This document shows, one piece after another, positions 1 to 31,463 of a DNA stretch of 64,000 bases. Position 1 is the first letter of the stretch. Each line of letters starts with the position of its first letter. Position numbers and translations under genes: made by a program. The DNA is taken from NCBI GenBank assembly GCA_018340805.1, contig JACMZG010001911.1, forward strand, positions 57,859,064 through 57,923,063, given 5' to 3'. This DNA is from Microvelia longipes (lineage: Eukaryota; Arthropoda; Insecta; Hemiptera; Veliidae). A model generated the notes under the pieces. The model saw only the letters and a program-made list of their open reading frames with translations. It searched no databases and was not told the origin of the DNA.

Positions 1-414
1 TTTTATTTTTTCTTATTTTATATTATTTAATTATTTACTTGCCCTCTTTTTATAATTCAGAACTTTTTACTGTTTATTACACTTTGATATATATCTATCC
101 TTTATTAGTTCTTATCTATATTTTTCTACCATTATGTTGTTTTTCTGTTTTTATCAATAACATTATTGGCCCAATTATTTATCTATCTTTTTTTATCTAT
201 ATTTTACGTGTGGCTATTTATTAATTTTTATAATATCTTTGTATTTGGTTGTGTTTTATTTTATATTGTATTATCTTTTCCTTGTTTTTAGCTTTATCTT
301 TAGCTTTTTACTGTCCTACTCCTACTGTACTACTACTCACCTCCTGTAAGTTATTATTATTTTACAATTATTATTTACGTACGCTGAGTACTTTCCTTTT
401 CATATATTTATGTA
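1..414 (+). mobile_element. Penelope-like element terminal repeat, partial copy
   Basis: Nearly identical to 18421-18832 and to 14165-14476, which are parts of the direct terminal repeats of the Penelope-like element at 13.5-18.7 kb. It includes the same transition into the short stretch with TACGTACGCTGAGTAC that follows the right repeat. The left end runs off the window. Open frames here are low-complexity T-rich artefacts, not genes. Confidence 0.75.
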
Positions 415-522
415 TATTATATATTATATATTTATATATATATATATATATATTATATTATATATATATATATATATATTATATATTATATACACATACA
501 TATATATACATATATATATATA
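415..522. repeat. (TA)n microsatellite
   Basis: Alternating TA with short TAT interruptions and a CATACA spacer. It sits between the Penelope-type repeat and a pogo-like transposon end, exactly as at 18833-18945. Confidence 0.9.
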
Positions 523-640
523 CAGTCGGACCATATAACGAACCTATACAACGAAAGTCTCTATGTAACGAATTTTTTTTTCCTTGAATTTTGTGTTTAA
601 AAGTGTTTCTATTTTACGAAAAAATTTCTATTAACGAACA
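523..640 (+). mobile_element. pogo/Tigger-like transposon end, cut by gap
   Basis: Begins CAGTCGGACC directly after TA and carries repeated ATAACGAA-like subterminal words, as in pogo/Tigger-type Tc1-mariner ends. A second copy starts at 18946. The element runs into the N gap, so its other end is not visible. Confidence 0.55.
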
Positions 641-1553
641 NNNNNNNNNNNNNNNNNNNNNNNNNNNNNNNNNNNNNNNNNNNNNNNNNNNNNNNNNNNN
701 NNNNNNNNNNNNNNNNNNNNNNNNNNNNNNNNNNNNNNNNNNNNNNNNNNNNNNNNNNNNNNNNNNNNNNNNNNNNNNNNNNNNNNNNNNNNNNNNNNNN
801 NNNNNNNNNNNNNNNNNNNNNNNNNNNNNNNNNNNNNNNNNNNNNNNNNNNNNNNNNNNNNNNNNNNNNNNNNNNNNNNNNNNNNNNNNNNNNNNNNNNN
901 NNNNNNNNNNNNNNNNNNNNNNNNNNNNNNNNNNNNNNNNNNNNNNNNNNNNNNNNNNNNNNNNNNNNNNNNNNNNNNNNNNNNNNNNNNNNNNNNNNNN
1001 NNNNNNNNNNNNNNNNNNNNNNNNNNNNNNNNNNNNNNNNNNNNNNNNNNNNNNNNNNNNNNNNNNNNNNNNNNNNNNNNNNNNNNNNNNNNNNNNNNNN
1101 NNNNNNNNNNNNNNNNNNNNNNNNNNNNNNNNNNNNNNNNNNNNNNNNNNNNNNNNNNNNNNNNNNNNNNNNNNNNNNNNNNNNNNNNNNNNNNNNNNNN
1201 NNNNNNNNNNNNNNNNNNNNNNNNNNNNNNNNNNNNNNNNNNNNNNNNNNNNNNNNNNNNNNNNNNNNNNNNNNNNNNNNNNNNNNNNNNNNNNNNNNNN
1301 NNNNNNNNNNNNNNNNNNNNNNNNNNNNNNNNNNNNNNNNNNNNNNNNNNNNNNNNNNNNNNNNNNNNNNNNNNNNNNNNNNNNNNNNNNNNNNNNNNNN
1401 NNNNNNNNNNNNNNNNNNNNNNNNNNNNNNNNNNNNNNNNNNNNNNNNNNNNNNNNNNNNNNNNNNNNNNNNNNNNNNNNNNNNNNNNNNNNNNNNNNNN
1501 NNNNNNNNNNNNNNNNNNNNNNNNNNNNNNNNNNNNNNNNNNNNNNNNNNNNN
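641..1553. other. Assembly gap
   Basis: 913 consecutive Ns. It interrupts the pogo-like element and may hide further Miro exons, because the last visible Miro exon ends at 2228 with a valid donor site. Confidence 1.
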
Positions 1554-1567
1554 ATATTTAATTCAAA

Positions 1568-2134
1568 GTCACCCGTGGTGTAGTGGTTAAGGTACGAGGC
1601 CAATACACAGAATGAATGGACTTTAACCTTCCGAGTTTAATTAGTCATAGGTTCAATCCTAGCACAGGCCTCTGGGATTTTTATGAGAGGGATAAAAATT
1701 CTGCGTACCACGTCCTTCAGAAGAGACATAAAGCCGATGGTCTCGAGCCTGTGCGTTGTCAGGTACTCGTTAAAGATCCCTTACCCTAAAGGAAAACTGG
1801 GTATAGGCAAAATTTAGGACTCTCATAGTAGATCCATTATAATACTATAGTGTGTCTGCCTTGTAGGTTAAAGTGTATGGAGGTTTTGTTTAACATCAAG
1901 GGCATGTGTTGTTCCTAGTTTTCACTAGACTATAAGGGGTCAGTGAAATATGTATGATTGCTTGAAAAAAGCATGAGAAGAACCATAGAAATTCACGGCT
2001 CTTCTGTCTAGATAAGATGAAATATGCCTACACTTGAAATTAAAAGGAGTAGAACACTATCTTAGGGAGCTGGCAAAAAGGGTTCAACAACGTGACCTAC
2101 TAGCTGGTAGGCCACTCCCCCCATATTACTACTA
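1568..2134 (+). mobile_element. tRNA-derived SINE (family A), copy 1
   Basis: The head has a tRNA-like A box (GGTGTAGTGGTTAAGG) and B box (GGTTCAATCC) at RNA polymerase III promoter spacing. A roughly 500 bp body follows, ending in CCCCATATTACTACTA. Homologous copies are at 10434-10826 (internally deleted) and 57117-57585 (reverse). Full length is about 565 bp, long for a SINE. There is no open frame. Confidence 0.75.
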
Positions 2135-2227
2135 AATATTAAATTCAATAAATGTAATCAGAAAGAAATTGATGAAATAATAAGTTAAATTAGTCAAATA
2201 TTAAAAAGGAATTACAAGAATAATTAC

Positions 2228-23125
<20,898 letters not shown>

Positions 23126-23280
23126 TTAAGATAAACATCACTTTGCAAAATTACAAATACCTAGAAATTATACTTAAATAGATATTGAGCAGCTTTGAAT
23201 ACTTATTGTGTACAATTAATCTGAACACGTTACAAAAAAAAATTAAAAAAAGAAAAAAATAACACGAAAAATGAAATTTT

Positions 23281-23350
23281 GTTAATAATACCGCCCCACA
23301 CAGCGACGTTTAACAGCTGCGTTCTCAAGGTCAAGTTCCCCTTCCATTAT
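23281..23350 (-). promoter_or_regulatory. Candidate Miro promoter-proximal region with TCAAGGTCA
   Basis: About 300 bp upstream of the Miro start codon the base composition rises (CCGCCCCACACAGCGACG). It contains TCAAGGTCA at 23325-23333, the extended half-site bound by ERR/FTZ-F1-type orphan nuclear receptors. ERR controls mitochondrial genes in insects, so the site is plausible, but a 9-mer match alone is weak. Confidence 0.3.
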
Positions 23351-23399
23351 TGAAACCAGTGTTGCTCCTGAAGATTAAAATAAAAAATATTAAATCATT

Positions 23400-24060
23400 T
23401 GGCGGGAAAATAATAAAACCAAAAGTTTAAAGTAAATAAGTTAAATTTAAGTTATGGGATTAAGTTATAAATAAAATTGAGTTTGTTTGTTGTATAATAG
23501 TAGAGTATTTTTTCTCTTCATATAAGTAGAGAACTTTAGAGAAACTTAGAAATCCGTAAATTTCTAGTTTTTTTCTCCATTTATAAATGTATTTATTTTT
23601 AAATTTACACAAGCGGCCAAGGCCGATTAAAGCTCCACATAATTGTGTTATTAAAGATTACAATATGAAAAAAACAATAAAATAAAAGTAGACATTAAAA
23701 AGTTAAAAAAATAAAATACGAGTTGGAGAAAAATTAAATTTTAGGTAACAAACACTAATAACAATTAAAGTATGTTAAGGCAAATTGCCAGTTTTGTAAA
23801 AGCTAAGAACTAACATATCAAAGTACTAAATAGGAAGTATAGACCACAATAAATTATCTTTGCCATAATAAAAAAAATAATAAGAGTAAAAAGATTCAAC
23901 CAGTCTTTAAAAATTACTAGTAAATAAAATAACTAAAACAAATATTTTTGTTTTAAGCTAAATAGCACTTTTTGTTACATATTGGTACTTAAATCTCTAC
24001 GTTTAAATATATTTACATTGCATGCAGAGACAATAGTCTGTGCTAAGCTATTCTACTTAT
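23400..24060. other. Intergenic, no gene seen
   Basis: AT-rich sequence upstream of Miro. No exon, RNA gene or strong repeat recognised. Confidence 0.45.
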
Positions 24061-24064
24061 TTGC

Positions 24065-24360
24065 ATTACTGGAGAGGCCCTATTGGCAAAGTTTCGAAAC
24101 ATCTGAAAGTAACCCGACCACATTTCTTACTTATCACTTACTTGACCACGATTATCAAAATAATAAAATAAACAGAACAAAAATGTAGTAACTTATATAG
24201 TATACAATACAAATCAAAACACAAACAATGTGCGGGAAGCCAAAAACAATTGATTTATTATAACCTTAACTTACTCTTAGAGGAGGTTACACAGAGCCCC
24301 AAGAAGATGTTTCAGGCCTCTTAATGCAATGAAATAGGCTATGCCCCTATCAACATAGCT
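24065..24360 (-). mobile_element. hAT-like MITE family A, diverged copy
   Basis: Reverse-complement match to 25202-25522 across GTTTCGAAACATC, CTTATATAG, AATGTGCGGGAAGCC and GTTACACAGAGCCCC. Terminal repeats are eroded. Confidence 0.65.
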
Positions 24361-24362
24361 AT

Positions 24363-24364
24363 AA

Positions 24365-24407
<43 letters not shown>

Positions 24408-24455
24408 TAATAAAAATAATAAATAAAATAATAATAAAAATAATAATAATTTATT
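24363..24455. repeat. (TAA)n microsatellite
   Basis: About 90 bp of AAT units with A-rich interruptions. Confidence 0.9.
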
Positions 24456-24839
24456 GTTACCATTTATATTACTCAGTGCTAACATATCCTATTTTACTAA
24501 ATTGTAAGAATAATGCTCAAATTAATTAGTATAGGTATTCTCTGTTAAAAAATGTTTGAATTTTAATCTATTGTTATTATAAGGGAGGTAGGGAAGAACA
24601 AAAGTATTTTTTCCTTAAAAAAAATAACTTTTGACTACCCCCCTTTTGTTTTTTTTGTATGATCCTAATTTTATCTCCTTAAATAATATTTTTTAAGTTA
24701 AGTTGGTTTTATAAATTATTTTATATCTATGTTTTTAAAAAAAACAATAAAGCATTCTTATTCTTATTCTTAAAACTTCGCAATGGTCTCAAGATCATTG
24801 AAGCCCTTTTACTACTTGTTTATCACAGTAATTAAGAGG

Positions 24840-24985
24840 GTATTTGGAAAAAAATCAGAAAATACACGGAAAAAAATCAAAAAATACACAGAAATAATAC
24901 AATGGATAAAAAGAACATAGAAAAAGCACACGGAAAAAACACAGATCACACGGATAAAAACAAACGCACGGAAAAAATCATAGTC
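24840..24985. repeat. Array of ACACGGAAAAAA units
   Basis: Repeated CACGGAAAAAA-like words. The inverted counterpart lies at 25796-25915, on the far side of the 5S-like repeat. Confidence 0.55.
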
Positions 24986-24989
24986 AGAA

Positions 24990-25720
24990 TTTATTTAATT
25001 TGTATCAAATGACTTGTATTTGTTTTTTAAAAAATTGGAAAAAAAATGAAAAATAATATTATTATTGAGTTAAGATTTAGTACAAGTCTATACCTTTATG
25101 TATTAAATAAGTACACTAAGTTTCTTTTAAATTCATTAAGTATATCCATTTTGGCTTGATCATAAAAGTTAAGCAGGATTGTGTGTGGTCAGTGCTGTAT
25201 GCATAGAGATATATACTAGAGGAGGCATAGCCTATCTAAATCCATTGAGAGGTCTGAAACATCGGTTTTGGGGCTCTCAGGGGCTCTGTGTAACCTCATT
25301 GAAACCTCCTTCAAGAGTGAGTTAAGGTTATATCAAATATATTGTTTTTGGCTTGCCGCACATTGATTGAGTTTCGATTTGTATTTTTAACGTTCTTCTA
25401 TATAAGTTACTGTAATTTTGTACTGATTATTTGATTATATTGATAGTCGAAGGTGGTCAGGTTACTTTTTCGATGTTTCAAAATGAAGCATATAGGGCCC
25501 CTCTAGTAATAATATCTCTATGGCTGTATGGGTAACCGCTGAGAATGAAACAAATGTATTTACAATCAGAGGACGAGCGAAGCGAGTCTGTTGACGTGTT
25601 ACAGTATACATTTTGCAAATTGCATATTCTGAAGACGAGCGAAGCGAGTCAGACGTAGGAAAAATAAGCGTAGCGAATCCGATATGACGAGGAAAAGTTT
25701 TGAGGTACCCCGTAACTGAT
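24990..25720 (+). mobile_element. 5S-rRNA-derived repeat, copy 1, split by a MITE
   Basis: 25161-25200 (CATAAAAGTTAAGCAGG...GTGGTCAGTGCTGTATG) continues after a 321 bp insertion at 25523 (GCTGTATGGGTAACCGCTG). Together they reproduce the 5S rRNA internal promoter (A box GTTAAGC, C box TGGATGGGTGACCG). Downstream come two GACGAGCGAAGCGAGTC motifs and the shared 3' end GAGGTACCCCGTA. Confidence 0.7.
25202..25522 (+). mobile_element. hAT-like MITE family A, intact copy
   Basis: 321 bp with terminal inverted repeats CATAGAGATAT / ATATCTCTATG and a perfect 8 bp duplication GCTGTATG at 25194-25201 and 25523-25530. 8 bp duplications are typical of hAT superfamily elements. Other copies: 24065-24360, 42245-42345, 61171-61456. 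Non-coding. Confidence 0.85.
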
Positions 25721-25795
25721 TCTTAGATTTAATCTAAATATCCAGTAAATTGTTACTAAGTTAATGGTGTGCTTATTTTGAATAATTTTTTCGCC

Positions 25796-25915
25796 GTAAT
25801 TTTTTTCTGCAAATTGTCCCCGTGTATTTTTTGCGTGTACTTTTTTCCGTGTGTTTTTTTCCAGTGTGTTTTTTCCAGTGTGTTTTTTCCAGTTACCTTT
25901 TTTTGTATTTTTTTC
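25796..25915. repeat. Inverted array of TTTTTTCCGTGTGT units
   Basis: Tandem TTTTTTCCAGTGTG words, the reverse complement of the 24840-24985 array. Confidence 0.55.
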
Positions 25916-26039
25916 CTGTACTTTTGTCCTGTTTTAAGTTTTAAATAGACTACACTTATCATTACATATTTATTTTACAATAAATTCATTAACGAAAGAA
26001 GTAAAATGCTTGTCTTATTGGATTTTAGAACAATAACAA

Positions 26040-26360
26040 AAAATCGGGTACGGGGTACCTCGGTGTCATATGACTTCAGACGCGCTACGCTCGTTCTCAG
26101 AATGTCATTATCCAAAGCTGGTATTATTCCGTTCTTTTTACGCATGAATTAAGAATATAATATTAATTTAAAGGCTAGGATAAACTTCGGATTCGCTACG
26201 CTCGTCCTTAGCAAGGATTTTGAATAATGGATTTTTTTTAATAAAGGATCTTTATTCAAGACCTTATAGTGGTCCTCAGAGTGTCAACATAAATCTTAAG
26301 GCGTCATTACTTTGGTTTCGCTACACTCGACCGTAGTGCTCTACCTCGACATTTTATGGA
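26040..26360 (-). repeat. 5S-repeat family 3' segments (reverse)
   Basis: On the minus strand shows GAACGAGCGTAGCGCGTC (near 26080-26098), GACGAGCGTAGCGAATCC (26187-26205), a third diverged motif near 26318 and the 3' end GAGGTACCCCGTACCCGA. The 5S-like part is not present. Confidence 0.5.
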
Positions 26361-26469
26361 TTTTTTGTATCAATACTTCATTCTGAGGTCAACCAAAATA
26401 AATAAAAAAAATAGTATAGATATACCAAATTTAATCCCAATTTTTGCACTTATAATGTTTATAGTTCCC

Positions 26470-26845
26470 TGATGAATCGCGAACAATTTTATTTATAACC
26501 TATATTTTGTCTGATTTAATAAAATATGAAGGAAAATCGTATTTCCCACAAATACGATTTAATTGGCTATCTAACTAACAACAGATAATGGATGTATTTG
26601 TTGTTAAAAACTGGGTTGATAATTTCTTGATTTATAAACAAATCTAAAACATTCTCGTATTTACCTACGATCTCATAATAAGGTTTTCATTTGAAACTCG
26701 AACATAACTGTTATTATAAAAGCATTAAAGTTAATTAATTAATATTTACATTTTTGTTATAATATTTTGTCCATTAGCTCACGGACACCCTAAAACCTTT
26801 TTACGGACCCCTAAGGGTCCGCTGCGGACATTTTGCGTAACCCTG
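26470..26845 (-). mobile_element. hAT-like element, partial, related to 39862-40344
   Basis: Reverse-complement similarity to 39870-40200, including GTTGATAATTTCTTGAT, ATAACTGTTATTATA, ATAATATTTTGTC and a terminal GGACCCCTAAGGGTCCGC block. Confidence 0.55.
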
Positions 26846-28156
26846 CAATAAGGTAAAGAAAAGTTTCGAGATACCTTGTACCCAATATTTTCTAAAGTTA
26901 TAAAATGTCCAATACTGAATCAAAATTTAAAAAATTCTCTTTAACAGTATTGAAATCCATACAATTTCTTTAAATAATAAATAAATAAATAGAAAAACTA
27001 CAATAAAACAACTGAACTTTTCAAATTTGAATTTTGCGCGCATTTATAAAGAGAAACACGCAAGTGTGGGAGGCAACGGCCATTTTGTTTTTGCATGAAA
27101 TTTTCCTCCCTTGTGCATTTACGTATTATTTTTATTTTGAAAGTTTAAAAATAATAATTAACTTAATTATTTTATTAATATCTTTGAAATATTTGTTAAA
27201 AGCCGATTTTTTATATTGCATTTTCTTCAAAAATTTTGGAAAACATCAGGTAAATGTGTCAGCCATGATTTTGTTCTTCAAGTAAAAATCAACTGATTGT
27301 TATTTATTTTTTAATTATTTAATAATTAAATTTATTTTACTGGTTTCTGTATTAGTTTTGTAAAATTATTTTGCAGTAGGGATTATTTAATTTGAAGATA
27401 AATTATATTTTATTAGCCGACCTTGATAGTGGGGTCAGCGGGCAAAATTCGATTTATAACCTTTGCCGCTGATGAACCTTCTTGCTTCTGCACAACTTCT
27501 GCTTGTTGAATCATGTGAAAAAGAAAAGTCTAATTATTTTAAACAAAGACCATTTCTTAAAATTTTATTTTATAATATTAAATTATCAAGGAACAAAGCA
27601 CTTTGATTATTTTTGTTGATGGTAAACAAAGCAAGTTATCACTAAATTAAATTTATGGGATCATCATCAGTCCTTTTGTTACTGTAGTGGAAATGAATCA
27701 GAGTGAATGCACATTTATCCAATCCTGGGCTTAAGAGCTGACTTCATTTGATATGTCAACGAACATAAGTTGCTTCATGTTGTGGTTACTATGAGAGTAA
27801 ATTATACAAAGCTTTTTAAAATGAGGCTGTATCCGTTTCATCTTGCTAGCTTTTACAAGAATTTTCACCTGTTTTGGAATGGAGGTTATTTTTATTTAAG
27901 GTTATAAAAACACATTTTAATGCATATCTCATGATTAGTTAAAGTTCATGATAAGTAAGAGGATGGAAAAACTTAAATCCCTAAAGTCGTATAATTTGTA
28001 AAAAAAAGTGGAATAAACATAACCTACTGCTGCAGAATTGTACAGCATATTGGATATATGCTCAGTTTCGCTACGAGTTTTGGGTAGGCTGACGACACAA
28101 GAGCCAAATGCTTACTGTCATTTTGGAAAGCATGAATATTGATAGGGATGACACTG
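26846..28156. other. Intergenic, no gene seen
   Basis: No exon or RNA gene recognised. Near 27655 a degenerate CATCATCAGTCC suggests an old Penelope-type end. Confidence 0.4.
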
Positions 28157-28323
28157 TTATACTACAGCACAGGGTTTTTATCAGTTGACAGCGTTGGGAA
28201 ATATTGGTGAGGAACCAATGAGGTTGATCCTATATGACATTGTGGGTTTGGTTTAACTTATAGGACTTACCTCATTGGCTCCCTTGTATTATTTTCCCAC
28301 CGTGATTATAAGTATGTGTTATA
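28157..28323. mobile_element. MITE family B
   Basis: Contains TTTTATCAGTTGACAGCG and GAGGAACCAATGAGGTTG, with an inverted TGGCTCCCTTGTATTATTTTC half. Related to 33399-33570 and 53735-53917. Confidence 0.65.
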
Positions 28324-28832
28324 CTCAAAGTGACCAATACTATTAGAGGGAGAATACAACTGTTCTTATCATTCCTTGGGTAGCTAGGTGCCGTAACGCT
28401 ACATTGGTGACTTCATTTTTTTATTTTTCCTAATAATTACAATTTCACGGAAATATTACATTATTTTTCGACTATTTTGTTTTAAATCCAGTAAAATGAA
28501 TTTAAAATAAGTTTTAATTATTATCTATTTCATATACATAGTCATAACAGTTCAAGTTTATAGTCATACTACATAACTAGTCCTTTAGTTGCCTGTGTTG
28601 AATAAAGTGGTTTAATGTGGCATTACTGAAAAATGCCCGCCGTTTATAGAGTGTTTGCCTTAATAGGAGTTGTAGAGGGGTGAAGGAGTATCTAGTCTAT
28701 CTTTTGAGAGGCTATAGTAGGGATAAGTACAGTTACGGCACCTATGAACACTGTCTCACTTCCAGACACCTTATCACTGTGTTAATCTGGTTCTGTACTC
28801 CCTCTAATAGTATTAGTCTCACTGGTTATACT
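28321..28832. mobile_element. Inverted-repeat element, ~510 bp
   Basis: The left end (CAATACTATTAGAGGGAG) and right end (CTCCCTCTAATAGTATT) are inverted. A second inner pair, GGTGCCGTAAC / GTTACGGCACC, lies at 28390 and 28732. Non-coding and abutting the MITE at 28157-28323. Confidence 0.55.
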
Positions 28833-29535
28833 TAAAGTAACTTATCAGAGTTGTGTTACTTACCCATAGGAAAGATCAACTTGTTTTTGCAATAATTACT
28901 TTGTCTAAAATTTAAGCTGCAATGCAGCTAGATGTCTGCCATAATCCTAACGCTCAATGAAATTAAGCATATGGTCCATTACGCTTTGTCCATTCCGCTA
29001 CAGAAGGTTATATTTATCACATTTTTTTTCCTCTTTTGGGATCAAAGTTTTTTAACATGCTCATAAGCAAAGATAATACAATCTTAGCAAATCACAATGT
29101 TTGTATTACAAGAATGCTTTTATAACCTCAAATAACAATAACCTCTGTTTCAAAAAGAGATAAGTTAGATTTTTGCAGCGCTAGCAAGATGGATCGGAAG
29201 CAAGAGAAGCAGTTTATTTTGGAACACGTTGTGAAAGTACTGCTACTAAGAGATAACATAAGTCTTGAGCCCCTTTTCAGCTCCAGGACACGGCCCCTTA
29301 CTTTGGTCTGCTTCCCAGCCACTGGTTTGCTCTGAAGAAGTCCTTTGTACATCAGTTGTTATTTTGTTATTACATGTAATAGCAACTTATTTTGACATCT
29401 TCAGGATAACTTATTGTACTCCTATGGATAACTGTGTTGTTAGGCTAATCAGGGTGAAACAAAAGGTAAGGGACCTCTCATCCCAACTACCTCCCCAATC
29501 TGTAGCACCGCTCAACCCAAAAGTTATATGTATGC
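28833..29535. other. Intergenic, no recognised gene
   Basis: Open frames on both strands around 29128-29558 overlap in slightly GC-richer DNA but show no recognisable domain, and the longest runs into the SINE. Probably repeat-derived. Confidence 0.35.
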
Positions 29536-29548
29536 TTAAAGACAGTGG

Positions 29549-29789
29549 AGGTCGTTAAGGCGTTAGTCTTTACACTGACCTTTGACACCCACGGAGGTCT
29601 GGGGTTCGCATCCCAGGTTACGCTCTCAGTTTATAGAAGATTATTGTTTAGATAAATTATCGCCAGCTTTGAAATACACTTTGAGCGTAACGGTTGCTAC
29701 TACCACCCGAGGTGGTTCCCGCAGGGGTTATCCCTGATGAGCCGCAAGGCTCTAAACGGGCATTATTATTATTATTATTATTCCTATTA
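29549..29789 (+). mobile_element. tRNA-derived SINE (family C) with target duplications
   Basis: tRNA-like head with A-box region (GTCGTTAAGGCG) and B box (GGTTCGCATCCC), a ~110 bp body and an (ATT)n tail. Flanked by TTAAAGACAGTGG at 29536-29548 and 29790-29802, a clear target-site duplication of a retroposed element. Confidence 0.85.
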
Positions 29790-29802
29790 TTAAAGACAGT
29801 GG

Positions 29803-31250
29803 CATCATTGTTGGCAATATCATAAAGAAATTATATTGTATGTATGTAAATAATTATAATTTAATAATGACGTTATAGAAACCCATATCAGGGATCACTG
29901 TGAAAATAACCTTTATCTCATCTTATCTAGTTTATACTATTTGTGCCAATTAGGATAGTTTAATTGAGCTTAAACAGGTCACAATCAATTCAGCGTGCCA
30001 AAATTTTGATGTCATCATAATATGTTTGCAAAGATCAAGTCAATGACTTCATATCTTTTCCACAAACAATTGACTTCATAATCTACCAAACATCCCGAAA
30101 TGTTGCGAAATGAAAAAACCTTTAAAAACATTTGGGAGAGTGAACCAAAGTCTCCCACCTATTAGACATAAATTAACCTATTAATGCCCGCAATTATTTT
30201 TTGTCCCCCATTTTGATGAAATTTTAAGTTTGACTAAGTTCCCTGATTGGGGAAAAAATCCTTTCGCGCCAGGAGTGGCGTAAAAAGGCCAATGCCATAT
30301 GGCATCACTGGGCACTCAGCAACATAAAATATTTTGACCCACGTGTAGGGGTTTACTTAAGTCCCTCTATTCTACCATCCTTTAATTGATGTTTTGGTTC
30401 TTTAAACAATTACTCGATTAATTACAATTATAAATATATGAACACTTGGGGAATTTCAAGGCACTCGACCTGCATTCCTTGTATGTAATAAAGTGTTTCG
30501 ACTCTTTAAGTATAAAAACAACTTTTATTACATGAAAACACTCCTATTAAGAAATGTCTATTTGGTATACATTATTATACAATATGATCAATAAATCAAA
30601 GTATATGTCAGTGAAACCTCCAATAAATGAAATCCATTCTCTATGGCTACTACTGCAGGGACAATTAGCTGACTTATAATATCTGTAGTGTATGATGTCT
30701 CTATCATCTTTGTTTCCATTCACTGAATCCTTAGGCAGAGTTGTATAGGTGGTTTGATTTATACATCTGTTGGCTAATATAAAGTGAATATCTTCATCAT
30801 TAGCATCATCTTGAAATACAGGTCAACAGCACCCTGGGTGTTCATACCCTAGTCTAGAAATTTAAAAGATACATAAATTAGTTTTAATATTATTTTCTTT
30901 AATAAAAAAATTATATTTTGTTAAAAAAATGAATCTGCGAGTTTACCAAATATTTTATGTCGCTGAGTTGTTAAAATGCATGTGAAATTCACATGCATTT
31001 TTTGACTGGAATTTTTATGATTTTGTGGTAAAACTTATTTCTTACTATAAATTAGACATTCTAAAATTAACAAACATATTAATATGAATAATTTTTTATA
31101 AACTTATTCATAACAAACCCTCACCGAGTTTGTAGGTAGTTGAAATCAAAATTTGCGCTCATATTCAACAGGCTACTCACTAAAAAGACAAATTTTCCTA
31201 TGATCTTTGTTATGAGGATTTAAAACATTTTAAAACTAAATATTTTTTTA
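29803..31250. other. Intergenic, no gene seen
   Basis: Nothing coding recognised. 29930-30100 resembles 7986-8190 (TTTTCCACAAACAAT), an old interspersed repeat. A 5' untranslated exon of the next gene may lie here: TATTTTTTTAG at 31240-31250 is a good acceptor just before its start codon. Confidence 0.4.
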
Positions 31251-31270
31251 GGGCTTGCTGATCTTGCAAC

Positions 31271-31463
31271 ATGCAGCTAAAACTCCGAGTGGGTGTTGGT
31301 GATTCCTTGACAATTGATGTCAGACCTGGAGATACGTTCCAAGACCTAGCTAACAGGCTGTTTGTCTTATCTGGTGTTCAAGTTGATCTCAGCCAGCTCA
31401 AATCTAATGACAAACCATTTAATATGTCTACTAATGTTATTGAATATTTCGCTCCGAAAATTG
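31271..31463 (+). CDS. ZAD gene exon 1: ubiquitin-like region
   Basis: ATG after ATCTTGCAAC; 64 codons plus one base. Spacing and hydrophobic pattern of MQLKLRVGVGDSLTIDVRPG match strands 1-2 of ubiquitin. The donor GTTTGT at 31464 is in phase; GTATAT at 31479 is an equally phased alternative. Confidence 0.7.

Noticed and set aside
249..587. Open frame of 112 codons in T-rich DNA
   Set aside because: Low-complexity translation of a Penelope terminal repeat and TA microsatellite; no protein signal.
591..1603. Long open frames on both strands across the Ns
   Set aside because: Produced by the assembly gap, not sequence.
24363..24455. CRISPR-like or regulatory array
   Set aside because: A simple (TAA)n microsatellite; no spacer structure. 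No CRISPR or bacterial feature exists in this eukaryotic window.
29128..29558. Overlapping frames on both strands
   Set aside because: No recognisable domain, no splice context, and the plus frame runs into a SINE.
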